NCBI GenBank assembly: GCA_024276605.1
Contig: JAJRWX010000008.1
Location: 62,001-126,000, forward strand
Reading direction: 5' to 3'
DNA from: Planctomycetota bacterium
GTDB lineage: Bacteria; Planctomycetota; Phycisphaerae; UBA1845
DNA length: 64,000 bases
The notes below the pieces were generated by a model. The model was not told the origin of the DNA. It did no database searches and worked only from the letters and a program-made list of their open reading frames with translations. The translations under genes and the position numbers were made by a program. This document shows, piece by piece, positions 1-8,120 of the stretch. Position 1 is the stretch's first letter; every line of letters begins with the position of its first letter.

Positions 1-1416
1 ACCGCTGTTTTGGGGCGCGAAGATGATCGCTCCTTCCGCGGTCCAAGTGCCGCCGCGCATCGTGGGCGCGTCGCATAGCGTAATCGGCGAGCCACCGCGC
101 ATGGAGATCTTTTTCAGCTTGTCGTCTTTTACGAAAGCCAACCACTCACCATTTGGGGAGAAGAACGGTGCGTGTAAGAAACTTATTCCGGCCAGAGAGC
201 GGAACTCAGGCTGATCCATGGTACGTACGATCATGCCGATCTCATCGCTGAGCATGGTCTTCGCTTTGAACACAGCGTATTGACCGCCGGGTGAGAGTGT
301 TGGGAACGGCCATCTGCTCAACTTGTATTGCGGCGGAATCGACATGGTGAGTCGAGCGACGCGCCTGACCGGGATGGGCGTTAGGAGCCAAGTCGATGCT
401 GCGCCAATGGCGGCGAATACTAGGGCTGCCCCGATGACCCATCGCCATGGGATACGCCCCCGCGGCAAGTCCAAGGCCACGGCAGCCAAACCGAGGGACG
501 TGCTGTTTGGGTCAATCAGGGCGTTCTCAAGTTCGATTCGTGCATCGGCAATATCGTGCAGTCTTCGTTTGCGGTCTTTTGTTAGGCAGCGACGAAGAAG
601 GAGCTGAATCGTCGGTGGGGTATGGGGTGGTAGTAACGACCACTCCGGGTCTTTGTGCATGATCGCACCCATCGAGTCGTTGGCTGTTTCACCTTGAAAC
701 AACCGATGCCCGGTCAGGCATTCAAACAACAAGATCCCGAACGACCAGATGTCGGTTCGTTTGTCTAGTGCTCGACCACGCGCCTGCTCGGGACTCATGT
801 ACGCGGCGGTTCCAAGCACAACACCTGGACGAGTGAAGTTTGCGGTGATCGTTGGCGAGTTGGCGTCAGCCCCTCCTGATGGATCATCAGACATCGCTTT
901 GGCTAAACCGAAGTCGAGAACTTTGACCACACCATCCGGGCGTATCATCACGTTGGCGGGCTTGAGATCGCGATGGATCACGCCTTGACCATGAGCGGCT
1001 TCGAGCGCCTCGGCGATTTGCTTCGCGATATCAAGCGCGTCCTCGACTGCGACGGGTCCGTTCTTGAGATGACCACCGAGCGTCTCACCTTCGACGAGTT
1101 CCATGACGATGAAGTGTAGGGCGGGCTTCGCCCGCCTTTGCACATCGGAATCTTCGGCGGGCGAAGCCCGCCCTACGGTTTCAAATCCGTAGATAGCGGC
1201 AATATTTGGATGATTCAGCGAAGCGAGCAGCTTGGCTTCCCGCTGGAAGCGGGCGATTCGCTCTTTGTCTCGAGTCATCACCTCGGGCAGCACCTTGATC
1301 GCAACTCTTCGATCAAGCTTGGCATCGTTGGCAAGATAGACCTCACCCATGCCGCCCGCCCCGAGGGGAGAGAGGATTTCGTAGGGACCGAGCTTGGTTC
1401 CTGTGGCGAGGGTCAT
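1..1416 (-). CDS. Ser/Thr protein kinase with transmembrane segment and beta-propeller, C-terminus cut by window edge
   Basis: Membrane-anchored Hanks-type kinase with about 472 residues visible; it runs off base 1 with no stop. The glycine loop GAGGMGEV is at residues 19-26, the VAIK lysine at 41, the HRDLKPAN catalytic loop near 148-155 and DFG at 168-170. A C-terminal transmembrane helix follows, then PD40/WD40-like strands. The start is the ATG at 1416, which overlaps the TGA of the upstream kinase (ATGA), so translation is probably coupled. Compared with its neighbour the kinase domain carries about 16 extra residues (roughly 80-100), encoded by a perfect inverted repeat at 1116-1176. 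Such kinases sense extracytoplasmic signals; the ligand here is unknown. Family assignment is very secure, substrate unknown. Confidence 0.93.
   Translation of the reverse strand, partial: MTLATGTKLGPYEILSPLGAGGMGEVYLANDAKLDRRVAIKVLPEVMTRDKERIARFQREAKLLASLNHPNIAAIYGFETVGRASPAEDSDVQRRAKPALHFIVMELVEGETLGGHLKNGPVAVEDALDIAKQIAEALEAAHGQGVIHRDLKPANVMIRPDGVVKVLDFGLAKAMSDDPSGGADANSPTITANFTRPGVVLGTAAYMSPEQARGRALDKRTDIWSFGILLFECLTGHRLFQGETANDSMGAIMHKDPEWSLLPPHTPPTIQLLLRRCLTKDRKRRLHDIADARIELENALIDPNSTSLGLAAVALDLPRGRIPWRWVIGAALVFAAIGAASTWLLTPIPVRRVARLTMSIPPQYKLSRWPFPTLSPGGQYAVFKAKTMLSDEIGMIVRTMDQPEFRSLAGISFLHAPFFSPNGEWLAFVKDDKLKKISMRGGSPITLCDAPTMRGGTWTAEGAIIFAPQNSG
1116..1176. repeat. Palindromic element inserted in frame in the kinase gene
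   Basis: Two 21-bp arms, 1116-1136 and 1156-1176, are perfect reverse complements separated by 19 bp. Each arm is itself a hairpin with core GGCGGGCTTCGCCCGCC (7-bp stem, TTC loop). The kinase frame stays open through it. A single arm of the same family with a compensated stem change is at 58233-58253. Confidence 0.85.
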
Positions 1417-4226
1417 TGTTTCGCTCCGACAGGCACCTTAGCCTTGAGTTCCTCAAACCAGTTTAATATCACTTCGACGTGCGTTGGCTTTGCTTCTTCC
1501 GGTCCCTTATGAATCATTAGCAGTCTGCCTCCCGGGAGCGTTGAGAAATCATAGGCGATTAGCAAATTGGATTCGAGATCAACGGCAACGCGTGGCGTGG
1601 ATGTCGGTCTTCCCTCGGTCGTGTCAATATCCATGACCATGAGTTCTTTTGATTTCAAGTAGTAGATCAGCTTGCCATCTGGCGACCAGCGAGGACGTCC
1701 GCCGCCTTGGGTGGTCGCAGGGATCGCTTTGCCGAGTGAGCCGTCTGCGCTGAATGATCGAATGTATATCTCGTTGCGGCCCGATTCATTGGAGCCATAG
1801 GCGAGCCATTTCCCGTCAAACGAGAGGTCGGCTCCGTCGGTGTCATAGGAGTCTCCCAGAAGCGGCTCGAGAGAGACTACCTTTGCGTCCGCGTCGTTTA
1901 GTCGTAGAAGTTGAAGCGATTTACTTCCGGAAATCGATTGTTCCACGATGAGCAAGCTGTCGTCAGGAGAGAAAGCGTGTGGTTTCAAGAACCCACGTCC
2001 TCCAAAAGCTAGAATAACCTTCTCGGCATCGCCGCTTCCGTCGGTCCGCCTTCGATAGATGCCATTTCGTGCGCTTTCACCCGTGAACTTATAGTAAAGA
2101 TATTCTCCGTCACTCGACCACAACGCATCCCAACAGTCACCATCATCCTCCGCTACGAGTCGCCTCAATCTCGGCACATCAAACTCAGTGATCCACAGTT
2201 CGTAAAGACCAGCGGAGTTGGCAATGACCACGGCTGCGAGCTTGCCGTTGCGCGACGCATTTACCGACGCCTCCATGGCCCGCCCAGGATGGACGAGGTC
2301 CGTGAGCTTGCCATCGCTATCAACGATGGTCAGGTGGCGCTGCGTGCCCACGCGTCCGCCTGGAAGAAAAATGAGTGTTCCATCATCGCTAAGACCGTAC
2401 GCTCCGTTGTCCCAAGTCTCTCTTGTGCGCAGGCCGTCAACCATCGCTACGGGGCCGCCGATGGTTTGGAGACGCTCGGTATTGAATCGTGTGGCCAGCA
2501 GCCGTTGTCCTCGCGTGTACAACAAATGCCCGGTCGAGGTCACCGTCCCAGACGATCCATCCTCAGTGAGCATTTGTAGCTGACTCTCTCCCGGGACCAT
2601 CGCCCTGACACTCAATTGCCACACGCCGCCCGTGTACTTGCCGACGCTGTACAGCGTCACGTCGCGATCCGGAATATGGGAATAGGCGATCATGGAAGCG
2701 ATTATGTCGTCGATCTCCGTTAAATCGAATATGTTCGCGTCGCCGGTTTGCGCGGAAATGTGCAAAATCGCTTGGGCAGTCGTGGTATTATCCACCATTA
2801 AGACTTCGTTCTGACGATTCCAGGAAAAACCGGCAAACGAGCCCGTTTCCGTCTGCCACTTCAGACCGACTGTCGCCAGGTGAAGCGGTGGCGATGATCC
2901 ATCAACGGCAACTTTTGACAGTTCGTAGCCATCTTCCAACCTGTCCGCTTGCGTTGTAAACGCAAGCCATTTCCCGTCGGGCGAAAAGCAGAAACGGATC
3001 GCCCCTGATGTTCCGCTAACGGGGCGAAAGACATTGTCATTGAACAATCGAGTGAAAACCTGCCTAGACTTTGCCACTGAACCACGCGCGTCAACATCAC
3101 CGACCGCAGCAAATAGTCCGCCCGTAGGTGAAATCCGGATACTGTCGGGTTGAATGAACTCCGGAATCGTGATGGACATGCGCGTCACGCGGCGATCTTG
3201 AATGTTGGTGGTTGATGGCGCCACATCCTTATTGACGAGCGAAGTCCCAAGCCAACCTATGATCGCACCCAACGCAATCAATAAGCACCATGTGATCATC
3301 GCCGGTCGCTTCGATCCTGCATACATCGGTCCAGATGCTGCCATGATCGCAGAAGTTGTCCACGACCGCGTGCTTATAGCTTCATCCAGTTCGAGCACGG
3401 CATCGCCGATGTCCCGTAAGCGGCGTCCCGTAGACTTTTCCAGGCACCGGCGAACAAGGTCGATGATCTTCGACGGTGTATTTGGCGGGAGTGCCGACAT
3501 GTCTGGATCACGCTCCAAGATCTTAGCCAAGACATCGGAAGTAGTCTGTCCGTCGAACGTACGTTTGCCCGTCAGTAATTCGTAGAGCACACATCCGAAA
3601 GACCAAATGTCCGTGCGTTTATCGAGAGATCGGCCGCGAGCTTGTTCTGGGCTCATGTACGTCGCCGTGCCAAGTACAACCCCGGGACGTGTGTAGTTAG
3701 CGGTGATTGTTGGTGAGTTGGCATTGACGGCGATGGAAGATTCCTCTGCCATAGCCTTGGCTAGGCCAAAGTCCAGCACTTTGACAGTGCCGTCCTCTCG
3801 GATCATCACGTTGGCGGGTTTGAGATCACGATGGATCACGCCTTGCTCGTGGGCGGCTTCGAGTGCTTCCGCGATCTGTTTGGCAATATCGAGGGCATCT
3901 TCGACAGCAACGGGACCATTCTTCAAATGGCTTCCGAGTGTTTCACCTTCGACGTACTCCATGACGAGGAAACGAGCGCCATCAGAATCGTCGAATCCGT
4001 AGATCGCGGCGATGTTTGGGTGGTTGAGTGATGCGAGGAGTTTCGCTTCACGTTCGAAGCGAGCGACCCGTTCCTTGTCTCGTGTCATCAACTCCGGCAA
4101 CACTTTGATCGCGACTTTTCGATCTAACTTGGAATCGTTCGCAAGCGACACTTCGCCCATGCCGCCCGCGCCAAGGGGTGAGAGGATTTCATACGGACCG
4201 AGTTTCGTACCCGTCTTCAAGGTCAT
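1413..4226 (-). CDS. Ser/Thr protein kinase with TM helix and TolB/PD40-type beta-propeller
   Basis: Full-length receptor-type kinase of about 937 residues, close paralogue of the downstream partial kinase. The glycine loop GAGGMGEV is near residues 20-27, VAIK lysine near 42, HRDLKPAN near 133-140, DFG near 153-155 and the activation-segment motif MSPEQARG near 192. One transmembrane helix lies at about 311-332. About 600 residues of repeated strands of the type 'SPDGKWLAF' and 'SFDGKWLAYGSNESG' follow and should fold as a propeller outside the cytoplasm. ATG at 4226 is chosen; a TTG lies one codon upstream. Its TGA overlaps the next kinase ATG. Tandem duplication is likely. Signal and targets are not visible. 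Confidence 0.94.
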   Translation of the reverse strand: MTLKTGTKLGPYEILSPLGAGGMGEVSLANDSKLDRKVAIKVLPELMTRDKERVARFEREAKLLASLNHPNIAAIYGFDDSDGARFLVMEYVEGETLGSHLKNGPVAVEDALDIAKQIAEALEAAHEQGVIHRDLKPANVMIREDGTVKVLDFGLAKAMAEESSIAVNANSPTITANYTRPGVVLGTATYMSPEQARGRSLDKRTDIWSFGCVLYELLTGKRTFDGQTTSDVLAKILERDPDMSALPPNTPSKIIDLVRRCLEKSTGRRLRDIGDAVLELDEAISTRSWTTSAIMAASGPMYAGSKRPAMITWCLLIALGAIIGWLGTSLVNKDVAPSTTNIQDRRVTRMSITIPEFIQPDSIRISPTGGLFAAVGDVDARGSVAKSRQVFTRLFNDNVFRPVSGTSGAIRFCFSPDGKWLAFTTQADRLEDGYELSKVAVDGSSPPLHLATVGLKWQTETGSFAGFSWNRQNEVLMVDNTTTAQAILHISAQTGDANIFDLTEIDDIIASMIAYSHIPDRDVTLYSVGKYTGGVWQLSVRAMVPGESQLQMLTEDGSSGTVTSTGHLLYTRGQRLLATRFNTERLQTIGGPVAMVDGLRTRETWDNGAYGLSDDGTLIFLPGGRVGTQRHLTIVDSDGKLTDLVHPGRAMEASVNASRNGKLAAVVIANSAGLYELWITEFDVPRLRRLVAEDDGDCWDALWSSDGEYLYYKFTGESARNGIYRRRTDGSGDAEKVILAFGGRGFLKPHAFSPDDSLLIVEQSISGSKSLQLLRLNDADAKVVSLEPLLGDSYDTDGADLSFDGKWLAYGSNESGRNEIYIRSFSADGSLGKAIPATTQGGGRPRWSPDGKLIYYLKSKELMVMDIDTTEGRPTSTPRVAVDLESNLLIAYDFSTLPGGRLLMIHKGPEEAKPTHVEVILNWFEELKAKVPVGAKQ

Positions 4227-4329
4227 CAATATCTCAATGTTTAATGAATGGCCGAACGACCTACTATTATGCGGTTATACGTGGACATGGCAAATGGCTT
4301 ATTCCAGTATCGTCGCTGAAAAAACGACT

Positions 4330-4458
4330 GGGTGGGTAGCCCAGGTCCTTCTTTTTGGACCTGGGGGAGTCGATGATGGTGATGCACTTTCCTTCTTGAT
4401 GCGATTCGCCCGCAATCATCGACTCCCCCACCTCGAACCGAGATGGGGCACCCGCCCG
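4330..4458. repeat. Palindromic dispersed element between kinase and gatD
   Basis: The 4227-4466 gap holds nested inverted repeats. CCCAGGTCC and GGACCTGGG form a hairpin near 4340-4366. The 15-bp arms GGGGGAGTCGATGAT (4363-4377) and ATCATCGACTCCCCC (4415-4429) pair perfectly. The right end GATGGGGCACCCGCC resembles the end of the 58687-58795 element and imperfectly mirrors the left end GGTGGGTAGCCCA. It could also act as a transcription stop after gatD, but there is no U-tract. Confidence 0.7.
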
Positions 4459-4466
4459 TAAGCGAT

Positions 4467-5852
4467 TTAACGTTTAATGGTGCGCAAGAATTCTTGAACT
4501 TCGGGAATCGCACCTTGAAAGATGAGATAGCCGTTATATGGTTCGCGGTCGGTGATTTCGTCGCTTATGGGCGTAAGCATAATGCGGCGCACTTCGTTGC
4601 GGTCGTCGGTTTGGCCTAGCGTCCAACATAGTTTCATGTATGCGACTTCCGGTAGCATGTTAGCTGCGGGAACTACGCCAAGTTCCATAATCTCCCGCCC
4701 GGTTTCATACACATACATCTGCACATAACCCCATAGCGTTTGCACGGTCATGAAGATGTGTACGCCCTTGTCAGTTGCGCGTTTGACGGCTTCATAGATA
4801 GGTTTGTTGATATGTCCTAAGCCGGTGCCGGCGATAACTATACCGCGATACCCTTTTTCGACGATGGCATCGATGATGTCGGGTTTCATGTTGGGATAGT
4901 AATAGACCATCGTCACCTTTTCTTCAAAGGCTGTGTTGATGATGACGTCGCGATCAGTGCGACGACGGCGATAGTCATCGCGCAATTGGTGGATACCGTG
5001 CAGATCGACCATAGCAAGCGGAATGTCGCTGATGGTGCGAAAAGCGGAACGATAGCTGGAGTGCATTTTTCGCACGCGCGTACCTCGGTGGAGCAGGTCG
5101 TAATGATCAGAAGTCGGCCCGAACATGCACACTAAAACCTCTGCGAAGTCTCCTTCTGCGGCGACTTTGACTGCTTTGATTAAGTTCAGGGCTGCGTCCG
5201 AAGAGGGTCTGTCCGAGGATCGTTGCGAGCCGACCATGATGATGGGTATAGGTGGTCGCTGCACCATGAAGGTGAGAATCGCGGCGGTGTGGTGCATGGT
5301 GTCCGTGCCATGGCCGATGACAATGCCGTCAACACCTTTGGCGATTTCTTCTCCGATTTTTTCGGCGAGTTTGATGTATTGCACCGGCCCCATATTCTCG
5401 CTGAAAACGCCGTAGAGTTTTTCGGTGCGCAAATTGCATGCGTCGGCTAATTCCGGTACCGAGCCGTACAATTCACCCGGTGAGAATGCCGGGATGACGG
5501 CGCCCGTGCGATAGTCGAGTCGGCTGGCGATGGTACCGCCGGTGCCAAAGAGTGTAATGTTGGGTTTGTTGGGGTCAGTCGGAAATTCTTGTTCGGTGAT
5601 TTTATACTGTACCTCGCGCCGGCCATGTTCGGTGATGTTGGTGATGGTCGCCACCGCGATGCCGATGTTGTAACCCGTTTTAAGTTTAATCACGATATGC
5701 GCGTCGTCGGCTGTCTCGGAGCGTGGCAGAATCAACCCTCGGAATCGGCCATGAGTGGCTTGAATTTCCACATCACTCCATATACCCACATCGTATTGAC
5801 TTATCACCGTGCGAGCGGTGCCGCGATAGCCTTTAAGGCGGTCCTCAACCAT
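4467..5852 (-). CDS. gatD: Archaeal-type Glu-tRNA(Gln) amidotransferase subunit D (asparaginase-like)
   Basis: With GatE it should convert Glu-tRNA(Gln) to Gln-tRNA(Gln); GatD releases ammonia from an amide donor (Asn/Gln). The 461 residues match the family length. A GatD N-terminal beta domain occupies about 20-75 and is followed by a type I L-asparaginase core. The expected catalytic tetrad is visible: T104 in FGTGGTIAS, T183 and D184 in HGTDTMHHTA, and K262 in RKMHSSYRSAF. The ATG at 5852 shares one base with the gatE stop (TAATG), so the subunits are translationally coupled. The N-terminal domain and the GatE partner separate it from an ordinary asparaginase. GatDE is regarded as archaeal, so its presence beside planctomycete-type genes suggests transfer. 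Confidence 0.93.
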   Translation of the reverse strand: MVEDRLKGYRGTARTVISQYDVGIWSDVEIQATHGRFRGLILPRSETADDAHIVIKLKTGYNIGIAVATITNITEHGRREVQYKITEQEFPTDPNKPNITLFGTGGTIASRLDYRTGAVIPAFSPGELYGSVPELADACNLRTEKLYGVFSENMGPVQYIKLAEKIGEEIAKGVDGIVIGHGTDTMHHTAAILTFMVQRPPIPIIMVGSQRSSDRPSSDAALNLIKAVKVAAEGDFAEVLVCMFGPTSDHYDLLHRGTRVRKMHSSYRSAFRTISDIPLAMVDLHGIHQLRDDYRRRRTDRDVIINTAFEEKVTMVYYYPNMKPDIIDAIVEKGYRGIVIAGTGLGHINKPIYEAVKRATDKGVHIFMTVQTLWGYVQMYVYETGREIMELGVVPAANMLPEVAYMKLCWTLGQTDDRNEVRRIMLTPISDEITDREPYNGYLIFQGAIPEVQEFLRTIKR

Positions 5853-7831
5853 TACGCTACTTCTTCCTGTTTATCCTGACGGGTATGGTCAATCATCATG
5901 TTTCCGATGAGGTGTAGTACCCGTGAACTTTCCACCACGCTGCCCACTTCACGCATGATAATGCCAATGACAAAGCGGTGACGTGCGCCGCTGTCCGGAA
6001 AGGCCATTGTACGGATTTGCTCTATTGTTTGCGTGACGATAGCAATCAGTTCGTCTTGGGTATATGACCTTGTGGACAAATCTGCAATCACCTGTGCTAT
6101 ATCGATGGCATCGTGATGATGGTGTTGTGTGGCGCGCAGATACGTCCGAAATACCCGGACCACACCTCGGCGTGTTAGCTTGCCTTGAACATGGAAAGCA
6201 AACACGCTATGAATCTGTTGATCGGTAAGCGATTCGGGATGCAGACCATCACGGCGGAAACGCTTGAACCTTTGCATGAACACGACGGCTGCGAATACTG
6301 GATCGACATGCAGGTTATCGATAAGCTTCTCAAACAAGTTCGCCCGTGGTGAAGCGGATAATGGTGTGATCGTTTCCGCAGGGAGGTTTAGTGTACGATA
6401 GCGCTCTTGCCTTTCCCAGGACGGTGTAGATAGCTGATCACGGATGCGTTGAAGCCGGTCTGCGTCGATGGTGATGGGCGGCAGGTCGGTATCGGGGTAC
6501 ATACGTTCTGCGCCGGGTAGTACCCGTTCAAATCCGGTGGTGCCATCCTTGTGCGCTTGCCTGGTATCCTTCGGCACACCGATGGTTGCTTCCCGGGCAC
6601 GCAAGATAATTTCTTGACACGCTGTTGTCGCGTCAGCTTCATCTCCCCAGACGAGTATCAGTGCGTCGTTGTCTCCCGCTTGGGTGCGTTTACGAATACT
6701 TTTCCAATCCCGCACGGTGAGTTGTTCGGACGCTGTGTCGGAGTGTACCATATTCGGTAATTTGGTTAAGCAGGCTATGACGCGCACGCGGTCCGCAAAT
6801 TCTTTTGCGAAGATGGTATGTTCTTGCGTAGGGTAATTGAGCAAACCGGCGAAACCGTTGAGCGTGACGCATTTGACGCGATGTCCTCGATCGACCGCTT
6901 TACGGATTGGCCCATACGGCGTGCGGAAGAGGGCCTGCGTGACGTCGTGGGTTCTGCATTTGAGTGTGTCCTTGGTGATGCCGCGTTGTTTGAGTGTGTC
7001 GCGAATATGTAATAACGCGCACTGGCGTATGGCTTCGTTGTAAACCAGTAGCGGGATGCGCGTAATTTGCGGCACACCTTTGATTTCGATTCGTGTACCG
7101 CCTTCCACGCTGACATTGACATCTTCACGGGCTGCGCCGTATCCGGTGCGCACCTTACCCGTGCTACGACATAGCCAACGAATGACCTGGCACACTTCGG
7201 CTAATTCTTGCGGCGTGTGCATGTCCGGGTCAGTCACCACTTCGATGAGCGGCATACCGAGTCGATCCGTCAGGTAGATGCGGTCATGGCCTATGTCGGA
7301 AACTTCACGGCAGGAATCTTCTTCGATGGACAGTTGTGTAATACCAATGCGGCGATCCAGGTAGGGTATCGACCCGGTCACACCGATGATAGCCGTGCGC
7401 TGAAAACCGGCGGGGATCGAACCGTCGAGATATTGTTTTCTAGCGATATGTATTTCACTCACGATTCCCAGACCCAAGAGCAACGAAAGTTCCAGTGCAA
7501 TATCAATGGCGTAGGGGTCGGGGAAAAACGGTGGTGAATCGTCGATGTCATAGGTGCAGACGGTATCTCGATGGACGCGATAGTGGATATTTTTGCGCGT
7601 CTTTTTTTCCATGAGCGCCGTACCGTCATACTCGCCAAGTTCGGACAGTGTGGGCCTCATGTGGCGTAGGATTTCCGCGTCGTAATCACTTCCATAGCGA
7701 CCGGCGGGGCAACGGCAAAAGAGTTTGCGGTTGGTGAGTAGTTGTTGGTGGACTTCAAGTCCGCATGTTAACCCGATAGCGGCGTAGTCCTCAGCCGTCA
7801 TCTGATCGAAGGATTTGAAAGGTGTCATCAT
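5852..7831 (-). CDS. gatE: Archaeal-type Glu-tRNA(Gln) amidotransferase subunit E
   Basis: Partner of GatD. It binds Glu-tRNA(Gln), phosphorylates the glutamyl group and transfers ammonia. The GatB/E cradle begins with GLTCGLEVHQQL and contains CRCPAG, YDIDDSPPF and SIEEDSCRE. GatE, unlike GatB, has an AspRS-like insertion ending in GTTGFERVLPGAERMYPD, a characteristic GatE motif. A YqeY-like helical tail closes the protein. ATG 7831 (or 7828) is preferred because GGAGAG lies about 9-10 bases upstream. A further in-frame ATG at 7900 would add 23 residues that do not look conserved. About 659 residues, slightly longer than archaeal GatE. GlnRS or GatCAB elsewhere in the genome cannot be assessed. 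Confidence 0.93.
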   Translation of the reverse strand: MMTPFKSFDQMTAEDYAAIGLTCGLEVHQQLLTNRKLFCRCPAGRYGSDYDAEILRHMRPTLSELGEYDGTALMEKKTRKNIHYRVHRDTVCTYDIDDSPPFFPDPYAIDIALELSLLLGLGIVSEIHIARKQYLDGSIPAGFQRTAIIGVTGSIPYLDRRIGITQLSIEEDSCREVSDIGHDRIYLTDRLGMPLIEVVTDPDMHTPQELAEVCQVIRWLCRSTGKVRTGYGAAREDVNVSVEGGTRIEIKGVPQITRIPLLVYNEAIRQCALLHIRDTLKQRGITKDTLKCRTHDVTQALFRTPYGPIRKAVDRGHRVKCVTLNGFAGLLNYPTQEHTIFAKEFADRVRVIACLTKLPNMVHSDTASEQLTVRDWKSIRKRTQAGDNDALILVWGDEADATTACQEIILRAREATIGVPKDTRQAHKDGTTGFERVLPGAERMYPDTDLPPITIDADRLQRIRDQLSTPSWERQERYRTLNLPAETITPLSASPRANLFEKLIDNLHVDPVFAAVVFMQRFKRFRRDGLHPESLTDQQIHSVFAFHVQGKLTRRGVVRVFRTYLRATQHHHHDAIDIAQVIADLSTRSYTQDELIAIVTQTIEQIRTMAFPDSGARHRFVIGIIMREVGSVVESSRVLHLIGNMMIDHTRQDKQEEVA

Positions 7832-7931
7832 GGGTACGTGCTCTCCATCGCGGCTATATGCGCGAGTGAAAAGTTTACTCAAGCGGCGATGCGACGGCAA
7901 ATGTCTAGTGATTCGTCACAACTGAGAATTC

Positions 7932-8101
7932 GGGTGACCTGGACAAGCGTCGCGTTGAAGGGATCACGGATGAAAAGAGGCGTATGGGGCGACGCTTGCC
8001 CGTGCTTTTCCTCGGTTGCACCTGCACGGGCAAACGCCGCGAGCAGCATCCATTGGACATTCGACAGCCCGATTCCGCAGCGTTTGTCCATGCCACCCAC
8101 C
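7932..8101. repeat. 170-bp MITE-like element, copy A
   Basis: Near-identical by eye (about nine bases in ten), in reverse orientation, to 52768-52936. The ends are inverted repeats of type GGGTGGCATGGACAA. Inside are the inverted arms TTGCCCGTGC and GCACGGGCAA. The left end in this copy has decayed (GGTGACCTGGACAA). It lies between the gatE start and the DUF2723 gene stop. Small open frames inside it are not genes. Confidence 0.8.
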
Positions 8102-8120
8102 TGCCGCGATGTGTCCGGCA

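Noticed and set aside
5852-7831. gatE as ordinary bacterial gatB
   Set aside because: It contains the AspRS-like insertion motif GTTGFERVLPGAERMYPD and is coupled to gatD; GatB lacks both.
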